A stretch of DNA of 64,000 nt, taken from positions 6,448,001 to 6,512,000 of the forward strand of contig JAHQIY010000002.1 of the NCBI GenBank assembly GCA_019054805.1, read 5' to 3'. This stretch comes from Brachionus manjavacas. Its lineage: Eukaryota > Rotifera > Eurotatoria > Ploima > Brachionidae. A program made the position numbers and the translations under genes. A model generated the notes under the pieces. That model made no database searches and was not told where the DNA came from. It saw only the letters and a program-made list of their open reading frames with translations. Of this stretch, positions 1 through 9,812 are shown piece after piece. The number at the start of each line of letters is the position of its first letter. Within the stretch, counting starts at the first letter, position 1.

Positions 1-3000
1 GTCTGTTTTTATCAAAGCACTGAAAAATGACAGCATAATGATTTTTTTCCATTCATGACTCAAACTCTGTAAAATGATATAGAAAAACATTATAAAAATA
101 AATAAGATATTTACATTCTGAAATGATGTATCAGTTAAAGCAAAAATTATATTCGGCAACATTGCACGAGATATTTTTGTCCATAATTTTGGCAAAACCG
201 TTTTTTCAAATGAAATTGAATTATTTTTAAATGTGAGTAAATTTTGAATTAGATCACAAAAATCGAAAAGATTGTCAAATAAAAACGCCTTTCAAATATC
301 AAAAATTTATGATAATATTTTTTTGAAATTTTATTTATTTACATGTTCACTATTGAAGTCCGATTTTCTCAATATATAGTCCAAAATATCTGCTATGACA
401 TGATTGTAAAGGTGTTCAATCGCCAAATACGAAGAAGAGTCTCTGTTTGCAAAATTTGAACCTAAGTTATACAAATTAGACCCCAATTAAGATAAAAATT
501 TAGTTTAAAAATTAAAAAATTAACTTCTTATAATATTGACCATGTAGTTAAATGTAAATATTGTTCTTTCAATTACACCAGAACTTCTATAGGCATACTT
601 ATTACATGATGTTATTCGGTCAGACATTATATCCAAAATAGGATTATAGATAGCCTCGAATTTGCAATCCATTAGGATGAGCAAAATTTTAGCCAATTTA
701 TTAGAAGTGAAAATAGTCGAGAACTGGTCTGAAGATTGATCATTAGTGAACACATTGAATTCATTAAGCAAAAAATTTTTGAATAATAAATTATTTTTTT
801 CCAAAGCTAGGCAATTTTTGACCCAATCTACCAGCAAAAACCAAGTTGAATTTTGGTAAACCAAACATTCTTTGTTCGACAAAGAGTTGATTATGTCGAT
901 AACATTTTTCAAGGTTTGCTCGTTTAAATCTTTTGCCTTATTAAAAAAATAAATAAAAAAATTTATTCAAAAAATTTATAATTCCTTTTTACTTGGACAT
1001 GCTTGATGACAAATTTTATTAAAAAATTTTGGGTTGAACTTCTTAATAGGATCTCTTGGGTTGTCAAAGCACAGGTAATTATTTTACTTAAAAAATTCCA
1101 AAATAAATGATATTAAAAAACTATTACAAATTACTAAATGCTTTTAAATATTTGATCATTTAAATTATTTGTAGACTCTATATCCAGTTCATACAAAGTC
1201 TTGCTAATAAACATCAAACAAGTAGCATTCCATGAATAGGTGTTGAGTGTTTTGCAAAAAGTTTCCAAAAAATCAGCTAGAAAAAACAATTAATAGAGAT
1301 TTTTGTCTTTGCCACTGATACTTTTGGTTAGTTGATTAGGTAAAATATTGAGGTAACTGCGCATGAAATTCGAAAAAGAAATGGCAACTTTCGGACAGCT
1401 GTCTACATAAGGTGAATCTTCGGATCTGCAATTAATTTGATAATTTATTTATAATTTTAATAAAAAATTATTTATTATAATTAATAAATAAAATCAATTA
1501 TAAAAAATTTAATAAAAATAAACTTTTAACCTTTTGAAAATATGGGATTTTGGTATTGTTATCAATAATTCATTGAGGATAAAATTATTTATCTGATTTA
1601 TAAATTTTGCCCGGTTTTCTTCCATATTTTTGGGAATTTTTTCGATGAGTAAATAAATTTTTGACTGTAAAAAACAATTGACAGCCCATCGTACAATAAA
1701 TTTGCTTTCATGTAAAAAAGCTCGTTTAAAAAGAACCAACAGCCAAGAGTAATGAAATTGATTTTTATTAATAGCTTCTAAGATGTTGACTACTTTGACC
1801 AAAGAGGGCTTAATAATATGAACCTTGAACAAAAAATAAAGGTATAAGAAAAATCATCTTTTTAGAAAACTATTTACAGAGGTCTCTTCAAGTAGCTCTA
1901 TGCACAAAAAGAAATCATTCCACATTTTTGAGTTTGATTGGTAAAGATGGACCTTTTCTGAGTCAAAAGTGTCGAAAAATTCCGACTTAATTTCCATTTT
2001 GTTGACATCACCAAAGTCATTAGTTCTCTTTAATAAATAAAGTGCTTGCTTGCGTGTCAACGAATTTGTATGAGCTAAACCATTTTGAATTAAATTCCAA
2101 TATTCCGACTTTACCAGAAAATTTGTTTCTGGATTGACGATATTTTCCGAGTCGATTAAAAAATCGGCCAAAGAAGTTGTCAAATTTAGGCTAATGTCCT
2201 GAACAAATGATTCAGTTCGTTTTTTGTTCAAGTAGCCCACATATTTGTACGAATTCTGCTCAGCTTCATTTATCTGTTTTAAATTGTTGTATACTTTTTC
2301 CAAGACTAGGTGTTTGAATTTTTGGTTTATTGAGCAAATTTTGTTCAAATTATTGATGCATAATTTGACCAAATATGACTCATCGGATATCTTGTTTAAA
2401 ATCTCTAAGGAATTTTCCATTAAAAAGTCAATGAATTTGTAAATATTAGTGGACAAAAGACTCAAGTCTAATTCTTTAAGTCTTTGAGAGACCAGATTGA
2501 AGAGTTTATTCAACAAATTTATTTGCTTTAAGCCATATAAATTGTTATATTCACCTAAGTCTTTGGTATAGAACGATTCCTTAAGATTCAGAAGCTGGTT
2601 TATTTCCTTATTCGGATTGAAAAATTTATTTATGATCAATATTCTCAGAAAATGGGTGGTGTATATTTTAAGGAGATAGAGGGTCATTTTAGCCGAGCTG
2701 TTTGGCAAGCACATTTTTAGGTATTTAAAAAAAGTATCTTCAGCATTTTCAATGGGAGCTAGGTCTAGTTTTTCGTCAGTTATTTCAAGAATCTCTTTTT
2801 GGTGGTTTATGGCAAATTGAAATTTTTGAATGCAAAATTCGATTATCTTGTCCGAATAAAGTCCGATTATTTGCTGGTCGTTTTCATTTTTTGATGATTG
2901 AAAAATTTCGAAAACTAGTGCATAATGATCAATGAAATTTTCCTCATTGATTAATTCGTTTAAAAGAAGAGACAAATCGAGTTTAAAAATTTTTTTCAAA

Positions 3001-3032
3001 TTTTCTATCAAAGACAAGTTAGTTGATTCCAT
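1..3032 (-). CDS. TARBP1: TARBP1-like tRNA Gm18 2'-O-methyltransferase, N-terminal helical-repeat part (runs off the left edge)
   Basis: I recognise this as the helical-repeat region of TARBP1, the large metazoan SPOUT-family enzyme that 2'-O-methylates G18 of tRNAs. Exons read on the minus strand are about 3032-1878, 1823-1531, 1425-1322, 1276-1135, 1086-993 and 936-~535, with more below ~460. Joined phases stay open. Diagnostic stretches are SLTRKQALYLLKR and WNDFFLCIELLEE, continued across the first intron by VHIIKPSLVKV, then the EILLRSS region after the fourth intron; all follow human TARBP1 as I remember it. The start is the ATG at 3032, the first Met of a 392-codon open exon. The catalytic SPOUT domain lies outside the window, so activity cannot be judged. 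The exon end near 535 is uncertain, because the only donor seen there is GTCAAT. Confidence 0.72.
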
Positions 3033-3728
3033 TTCTAAATAAAGACAAATATTGAAATTAAATTAAATTCTAGGTCAAAAAATTATTTAATTGAGAGACC
3101 ATGCCTGAATTTTTGAATATTTTAATTTATTTAAAATTTAAATTTATCAAAAATATCAAATTTTATCTAACAAACAATTATTTTTTTAAGTTTTTTTTTT
3201 ATTTTATTCAGATAAAAAAATGAAATTGAATATTCAAATGTATTTAACGTGTGCATAAGCTATTTAGTTAAATTTAAATTTTTTTAGCTATTTAATCAAA
3301 GAAGACAATTGCAGTTCTTCATCTAAAAATGCGTGCATGTGATTTCAAAGTCAAGGCTTTGAAAAATTGGAAAACCAAAAAAGGTAAAATATTTGCAATA
3401 GTTGCAATTTTATTTTGCTGCAAAATAGAATTTTGTTGAAATTGCAATTGCAATCGATGTATGTCTAGAATGGTTTAAATCTAAATGAAAAAAACCAAAA
3501 CTATATGCGTATACTAAAATCTAAAAACTAAAATTTTAAGCATTGAGCGAATCAATTAAAGATTTTAGCTAGTTAGAATTATGCTATGATGGTTCAAGTG
3601 CTTTTTTCTTTTTTTCGCACAAATTTTGTCACCCTAAATCCTATTTTATTCACTCAATCATTGTTGATGAAGTTAATTGAGGAAAAAAATTTAATAATTT
3701 TTCTTGTCTTAGATAGATTGGTTTAAAA
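3033..3728. other. intergenic, between TARBP1 and RPS14 starts
   Basis: This is a divergent promoter interval. It is AT-rich and I see no open frame in it. Just before the RPS14 ATG there is a pyrimidine-rich stretch and a 3' splice-site-like TTCTTGTCTTAG at about 3707-3718. That could close a 5'UTR intron or accept a trans-spliced leader; the sequence alone does not decide. Confidence 0.4.
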
Positions 3729-4295
3729 ATGGCACCAAAAAAAGGTCAAGTTAAAAAAGAAGAACAAGTAGTTCAATTGGGTCCCCAAGTCGGCGCTGGT
3801 GACATCGTATTTTGCACCGCTCACATTTACGCCAGTTTCAACGACACTTTCGTTCACATCACCGATTTGTCCGGAAAGTAAGTTTTTATTTTAATTTATT
3901 TTTATTTATATTTAGTGTATATAAAGTTAATTTTTGATAGAGAAACTATTGCCCGTATCACTGGTGGTATGAAAGTAAAAGCTGACAGAGACGAATCGTC
4001 TCCATACGCTGCTATGTTGGCTGCTCAAGATGTGGCTGAAATTTGCAAAACTTTTGGCATCAATGCTTTACACATCAAACTAAGAGCCACTGGTGGTAAC
4101 AGATCCAAGACCCCAGGCCCAGGTGCTCAATCTGCTCTCAGAGCTTTGGCCAGATCCGGAATGAAAATCGGAAGAATCGGTAATTTTTTTTTTTTTATTT
4201 TTTTTTTTAATTGCTTTATTTTAATAGAGGACGTCACCCCAACTCCATCCGACACCACAAGACGAAAAGGTGGTCGTCGTGGTAGAAGACTGTAA
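3729..4295 (+). CDS. RPS14: 40S ribosomal protein S14 (uS11)
   Basis: This is a small-subunit ribosomal protein of the 40S platform, universal family uS11. The exons 3729-3877, 3941-4179 and 4228-4295 join to 456 nt, or 151 residues, the same length as the human protein. The sequence is near-invariant: [27 protein letters not shown], the [21 protein letters not shown] block, then the [19 protein letters not shown] core and the basic tail [14 protein letters not shown]. Introns are 63 and 48 nt with GTAAGT/TAG and GTAATT/TAG ends. An AATAAA signal lies at 4385-4390. The open frame on the opposite strand over the last exon is a shadow. Confidence 0.98.
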
Positions 4296-4440
4296 AAAAA
4301 TAATCCATTTTGAATAGAAAAATGATTTTTTTGTTGCCCGAAACCTAACAACAGGAGGAAGAAAAAAATCGTTCTTTTTATTTGAATAAAATTATTTTGA
4401 GTAATTTTTCAATTTTTTTTTCATTTATTCCAATTCACAC

Positions 4441-5622
4441 TCAAGATGCTCTTGAAAAACAGGTTATTAATCCTAAAAGTACCATTAAAGAATATATACC
4501 CATCATATTGAGAAAATTATAAATCATATCAAAAGTTCTGTACTTCACTTTCAAAAAATAAATTTCTGCAATTGACTCAGACTTCAGACAAGTAAAATTG
4601 GTCTCATCTTCTTCTAATACTTTTCTTATAACTAATCTATTAAACTTGTCCATTGAAATCCTATCACCCGGAAAATTTGATCCCTTCTTGTCAATTAGAA
4701 AGCTTCCAAACCTCCATTGAACATTTTCCACTGAAACACATTTAAGAATAACCATACTGTCCTTGTAAGCACTAACAATTTCATAACCATCGTAAGAAAA
4801 CTGGTTGTTCAGATTCAAACTAAATTCTGAAGTTTTGGTATTTTTTTGTACGCAATAAGCAAAGCATTCTCTATAGAGCACAATCGATCTAAATTTTTCT
4901 AAATTAGATTTTATTTCTGAAAATCGAGAAACCAATCTTGAAAAACAAGGAACTTGATTTGAAAAATGATAGATCAACATTTCTAGCTCTGACTTGATTT
5001 CTTGACCGTCCACTTTGAGAAAACAATGTCCATTATTTGTTCTGTATCCTTCATTGCCTTGATACTCACTGCAAATACATTCACTCATGTTAGTAAAATA
5101 GGTTAAAATTTCAATTTTTGTTCCAGGTAAAAATATTCTTTCCGTTTTGATTGCCAATTCATGGTTCACATTAGTTAAATTGGCATATACTGGATATGCC
5201 AATGACCTTTTTAGCACAGTGACATGATAATACTTGATTACTGTGGCATCAAATTCCAACTCCTCGTAAATACCCTGGTCATCTATTGAAATATCTAGAA
5301 TTTTTAAATTATTTGTAATAAAATCAATAAAATGATGACTGTCATTTAGTATTTTCTGAGTTATTTTTGAATTATTTAAATTTATGGACTTAATCCACTT
5401 GACTCTTGTCTTAATTGCATTAAATCTCTTGCAGCTATTCGAATCAAAAAAACACTCTTCACCTGAATAGCACACTATTGCTCTCATGTGCTCGGATCTA
5501 ATTATCGCTTTATATCTCTCAGATAAGCAATTATAGTAGGCATTTAATAAACCGCTATCATTAGATGAGAGAACGGTTCTAGAAAAAATAATACAAATAA
5601 TAACTAGTTTTTTATTCATCAA
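4441..5622 (-). CDS. single-exon secreted/membrane protein with an Ig-like domain, function unknown
   Basis: I do not recognise the family. This is an intronless 393-residue protein with a hydrophobic N terminus (MNKKLVIICIIFSRTVLSS) that looks like a signal peptide. A long cysteine-bearing ectodomain follows. Near residues 280-355 there is an Ig-like pattern: MVILKCVSVENVQWRFG has the Cys and the following Trp, and EEDETNFTC has the typical D-x-x-x-F/Y-x-C end strand. A final hydrophobic stretch (MMGIYSLMVLLGLITCF) reads as a C-terminal membrane anchor with almost no cytoplasmic tail. A cell-surface or secreted recognition role is possible but is inference. It converges with RPS14, leaving 145 bp between stop codons. 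Confidence 0.7.
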   Translation of the reverse strand: MMNKKLVIICIIFSRTVLSSNDSGLLNAYYNCLSERYKAIIRSEHMRAIVCYSGEECFFDSNSCKRFNAIKTRVKWIKSINLNNSKITQKILNDSHHFIDFITNNLKILDISIDDQGIYEELEFDATVIKYYHVTVLKRSLAYPVYANLTNVNHELAIKTERIFLPGTKIEILTYFTNMSECICSEYQGNEGYRTNNGHCFLKVDGQEIKSELEMLIYHFSNQVPCFSRLVSRFSEIKSNLEKFRSIVLYRECFAYCVQKNTKTSEFSLNLNNQFSYDGYEIVSAYKDSMVILKCVSVENVQWRFGSFLIDKKGSNFPGDRISMDKFNRLVIRKVLEEDETNFTCLKSESIAEIYFLKVKYRTFDMIYNFLNMMGIYSLMVLLGLITCFSRAS

Positions 5623-6018
5623 ATTTGGAGCTAAATTTAAAAAAAATATTTAACACTGAGAGTCTTTTTGATCAAAATAATTGCATCGAAAACTTTTTTA
5701 AAAAATTTACTACTAGTTTAAAACATTTTGAACGATTTTAATTTAAAACTCAAAAAATTATTAGAATTTCAAAAAAAAAGAATAAGTCTTATAAACTAAA
5801 TTCTTAATGGAAAAAAATTAGAAGTGCTAATAAAATTTCCCGGTTTATGCTGTTAACTGGTGGTAGAGTATCACTTGCCAATATATCCGTGCTGTTTTAT
5901 TCTTCCATGACTTGGTCTGATGGACAAGGAGAATTTTTTGATTGTCCAATTTGTCTTTATTCCTTACTTGGATAAATGTCTATCAGCTTTTAGGATGATA
6001 ACAATATTTGAAAAAATA
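5623..6018. other. intergenic, upstream of the Ig-like gene and downstream of tRNA-Pro
   Basis: AT-rich. Apart from a less AT-rich patch at about 5840-5990 with no coding pattern I trust, I see nothing here. The run of A at 6011-6016 gives the tRNA gene its oligo-T terminator on the minus strand. Confidence 0.3.
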
Positions 6019-6090
6019 GGGCCTGACCGGGGATCGAACCCGGAACCTCTCGCACCCAAAGCGAGAATCATACCACTAGACCATCAGGCC
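6019..6090 (-). tRNA. trnP-UGG: tRNA-Pro, anticodon UGG
   Basis: The reverse complement folds as a complete 72-nt cloverleaf. The acceptor stem GGCCTGA pairs with TCAGGCC and the discriminator is C. The D arm contains GGTCTAGTGGT. The anticodon stem TCTCGC/GCGAGA carries the loop TTTGGGT, anticodon TGG. The T arm is CCGGGTTCGATCCCCGG, with the TTCGATC box B. The overall pattern matches eukaryotic nuclear tRNA-Pro. Six T residues follow (6016-6011 on the minus strand) and would terminate Pol III. There is no intron. Confidence 0.97.
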
Positions 6091-7313
6091 TTCGAAATTG
6101 TATGAAAGCTTTTATCAATTAATTTTTGAGAATAAATTTTTATTACAAATATTTTTTTAGTCTTCTTATCTCGAATGTGTCCAATGATTGACACCTACTG
6201 GCATATTTTTAGTGAGACAAAAATTCTGCTTTCAACAAATAGCCAACAAAAAAATCAAACATTTAACAGATAAAAAAAATACAAAAATTATTAGAGTTCT
6301 TCGAAGAGCATGCAATCAAGCCTGAAAATCGAACAAAAATATTTGCTATAAACAGGTGTCAATATCCGTAATCCGAATTTTTAGCTCACGGATTAGGATA
6401 AAGCCATTATAAAGTCCTAGTATGAAATGTTCTCGCTGGTTGATTAAGAATATTTCTTATTCCAACGAGACTTGTTATAAAAACTCGAATTCAATTGAAA
6501 TAGATTAAAAGAATTTTTTCGGTCCAATTTTCCCAAACGGTTTGAATTAGACATTTTCTAAAATTCCGTATTAAATTGCCCCAGGTATACAGACCCCAAT
6601 TAGATTCCTCCAGTATTGTCATTACTGTCAAATCAATATTATAAAATTTAATTTGTCTTAAATTAAAAATAATTTTAATTTCTCATTTCTAGTTCCATTT
6701 CAACAAAATATTAATTTATTTTTAATAGTAGATACAATTTGCGAAAATTGAAAATTTTCTTTGAAAATCAGCTTCTCTTTATTTCATGATGATTGATTAG
6801 AAACCTAATCGAATACCTTATTACTGGCTGCACCTGCACTAGATAAAATTTTCCGAGAGAATTAATTTTTTCTTTGTAAATTTTAAAATTTCACCAGGGA
6901 CTCGAGTGCTAATTATTATGTAAACTGCAAATCAGTCCGAAGAGACTCGCTCTAACTCGAAATCTATCTTTCTTTTGTTCTAAGGAATTATTATTAAATT
7001 AAGCTATATTGTTTTGTATTCGATTTAATAAAGTGTTAGATTTATTATTCCATCTGAGTGAGCATTAATGGAAAAGTTTCGTAATTTAAATCGGATAACC
7101 AATTTGCCAATGCTGGCTCCCTTTATAAAACAACTAGAAAAACAAATATTTTTATTTTGCTTTTCTATTCACTTCAGTCAAATCGATCTTGTCTTATCGT
7201 CTCTTTCCATATTTAATTAATTAAAATTTTCAACTCTCTAGCTAATATTTCCCAAAATAAATTCAATTGTAAAAGCTTTTCGTTGTGTTTAGAATTCAGT
7301 TTTATCTCAAAAT
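6091..7313. other. intergenic region upstream of the Pax2/5/8-type gene
   Basis: 1.2 kb without a convincing gene. It is less uniformly AT-rich than the large gaps elsewhere and would contain the promoter and possibly enhancers of the Pax gene. A short perfect inverted repeat, TAATCCG/CGGATTA, lies at 6369-6395. I could not assign any regulatory site. Confidence 0.3.
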
Positions 7314-9812
7314 ATGGATCAAGACGGAATTTTGAGTAAGCAATTACTGCTATTGAAAATAGCTGGGCTAAAATTATTTTTTCTCTTTGCCAGAAACTTG
7401 CGGCTACAGCTACCCCTACGGCGCTTCCAGCGACCCATCGGCCAGCACCTACTCGGCCACGCCGAACTACTACACTCTTCAAAACGAGTCTTCGCTCTCG
7501 CCCTCGTCCTCCACATCGCCGAGCTCCTACGCCGACTTCGACCCCAACAGTCGCTCATCTACCATTCTCGTAGACTACTACAACTGCAAAAGTAAGTTAG
7601 CTAGCTATTCACTCATTCTCTTCCGGGAAATAATATTCTGATTAGTTCTTAATAATTAAGAAACGCTTAGATGATTTCTTGAAAAGCTTTTTACATTTTA
7701 AATTGAATTTTATTAATATATTTTTTTCTAATTAAAATAACATAGTCTATTTCTCCAATCAAAATATATTTTTTGTTATTATAGAGCCAGTTATGTTTAG
7801 ACAAAATAAATTCCTATTGGATCTATAGAGCAAAATATAATTTTTTTTTATATGCTTATATTTTTCTTTTTGTCAAAATAATTACTATCGGAAATAAAAA
7901 AAAAAAAACATATATATCGCTCAAATATTTGATTTAGTTGACTTGAAATTATTGATTGGAAGAAAAAATAAACATCCATAGACTGTTCACGCTAGGTTCC
8001 AAGTAATAGCCAAACATGTTCACACTAAATCCATTTGTATCCGCTGCCCACTATAGATACGGCAAAATAGGTGCTTTTTTTGAAAATAATAAAAAAAGTA
8101 AAAAAAATTTTTTTTTTAAATTTTTTATAATTTTAAAGGCCACGGTGGAATAAATCAGCTCGGAGGAGTGTTTGTAAATGGTCGGCCCCTGCCGGACATA
8201 GTCCGACTGCGCATAGTCGAGCTGGCCAAACAGGGGGTTCGTCCGTGCGACATATCGCGGCAGTTGCGCGTCTCGCACGGATGTGTAAGCAAAATATTGG
8301 GCAGGTATTACGAGACGGGCTCGATCAAGCCCGGTGTAATCGGCGGCTCCAAGCCCAAGGTGGCCACGCCGACCGTGGTCGAGGCAATCGCCGACTTTAA
8401 GCGGCAAAACCCGACCATGTTCGCCTGGGAGATCAAGGAGCGACTTATTGCCGAGGGAATTTGTGATGCAGAGAAAGTTCCCAGTGTCAGCTCGATAAAC
8501 AGGTTGGATTTAGTTCTTAATGCGGAACAGTGATTTTTTTAATTAAATTTTAATTAATTTTTGTTTAGAATTGTGCGAAACAGAGCTAGCGAAAAAGATC
8601 ATGATGTCAAGGTGGGCAAGTGTTCCGAGGATGGCAGCAATTCTGGCTACGAGCTCAAGTCCGAGCCAGTGAGAAAAAAATCCAGCAAAAAAAACCCAAA
8701 TCAAAGTGGCGGCTACGTGAACCAAAGCTACACGTCGGCTCAGATGGCCTACGACACCAACAGTCTGCCCATCGACTCAAATGGCTACTCAATTCAAAAT
8801 ATTCTCAACTTTGCCCAACAGTACACCACCACGCCAGCTCCTCTCAAAAGTATGTAGCACCATTCTAATTAGTCTAATAGTCTCATAAGATATGCAAATT
8901 GTAAACAAAAATCTCTTAAAATTTAATTAAGTCTTAAAAGCACTTAGCAGTCCCTTAAGAATAAGCTTATCATAAACATCTGCATTCAAGGTAGTAATTA
9001 GGAAGTTTTTTCTCGTTTTTTTTCTTTTTCTTTTATTTTTTATTAGTATTAATTTAAATTAGATTAAATTTTTATTTGCGCTTGGTTAATTTGTTTAATT
9101 ACTTAAGATGAAATAGTGGAGAATGCTGTTGTCGATTGTGGCACTGTTGATGCCAGCGGTTCGTCACTAAAGAGCAAAAATTTCATGCTCATGGACTCGT
9201 ATTTTAATGAGAATCCATGGTATGATTTAACAAATCTAAACGAACTTATGAAAATAACTGGACTTGATGAAGCGAACATTAAAGTAAGCCATTTACAGCT
9301 TAATTAGGCCTAGACATGAGATTTGATTTTTTTCTTTTTTGAAGCGTCACTTCGAAGCGAAACGAATCAAATGGAATATTCAGCCAGATCAATATAATCA
9401 AAGTTTAAGTCAAGCTAGTCAATATGGTAATTTAGTCGATACTTGTAACAGTTATGGTCAGAGTGGGCAAGTGCAGCAGGCGCACTTGGTCAATCAGAGT
9501 CAAATGTACGACCAGAGCCAAAAGGCGTATGCGGATGGTTACAGCTCGGAAGTGTATCAGAATGGAATTGCGGCAAATGGTTTGTATCCTCAGATGGCTC
9601 GTAGTCAATCGGACTCGTCTTCGACTAATAGTGATTCGCCTCTGTCATCCGCCCCTGTGGCACAATATCCCGACTATGGCTATGCCGCCCACGACCACAA
9701 CTGGTCCAGATACATGAACTTTCACTTTCCGACTAACCAAAACGCCATGAACACGTTCAGCTCTCATCAGTTTGTCAACGGATATCAGATGAAGCTTGAG
9801 CCAACTAATTGA
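7314..9812 (+). CDS. Pax2/5/8: Pax2/5/8-type paired-domain transcription factor with octapeptide and a divergent homeodomain
   Basis: A nuclear DNA-binding developmental regulator. Exons 7314-7335, 7394-7591, 8139-8502, 8569-8849, 9108-9283 and 9345-9812 join in frame to 1509 nt (502 aa). Residues 1-73 form a Ser/Tyr-rich leader; the paired domain spans about 74-200. Its [39 protein letters not shown] and [19 protein letters not shown] are the Pax2/5/8 class and differ from Pax6 (RPRAIGGSKPRVAT) and Pax3/7. An octapeptide-like YSIQNILN sits at 268-275. Residues 309-358 align without gaps to homeodomain positions 8-57, but HD48 is His and HD51 is Ala. The splice junction after residue 347 falls at the classical 46/47 homeobox site. 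The C terminus is Gln/Ser/Tyr-rich, a likely transactivation region. The start exon is only 22 nt, so the first exon is the least certain part. AATAAA lies at 9856. Confidence 0.88.

Noticed and set aside
4127..4351. Minus-strand open frame over the end of RPS14
   Set aside because: It is the exact antisense of the conserved RPS14 C terminus and runs through poly-A/T intron sequence.
5920..6105. Plus-strand open frame of 61 codons
   Set aside because: Its second half is antisense to the tRNA-Pro gene; no coding evidence otherwise.
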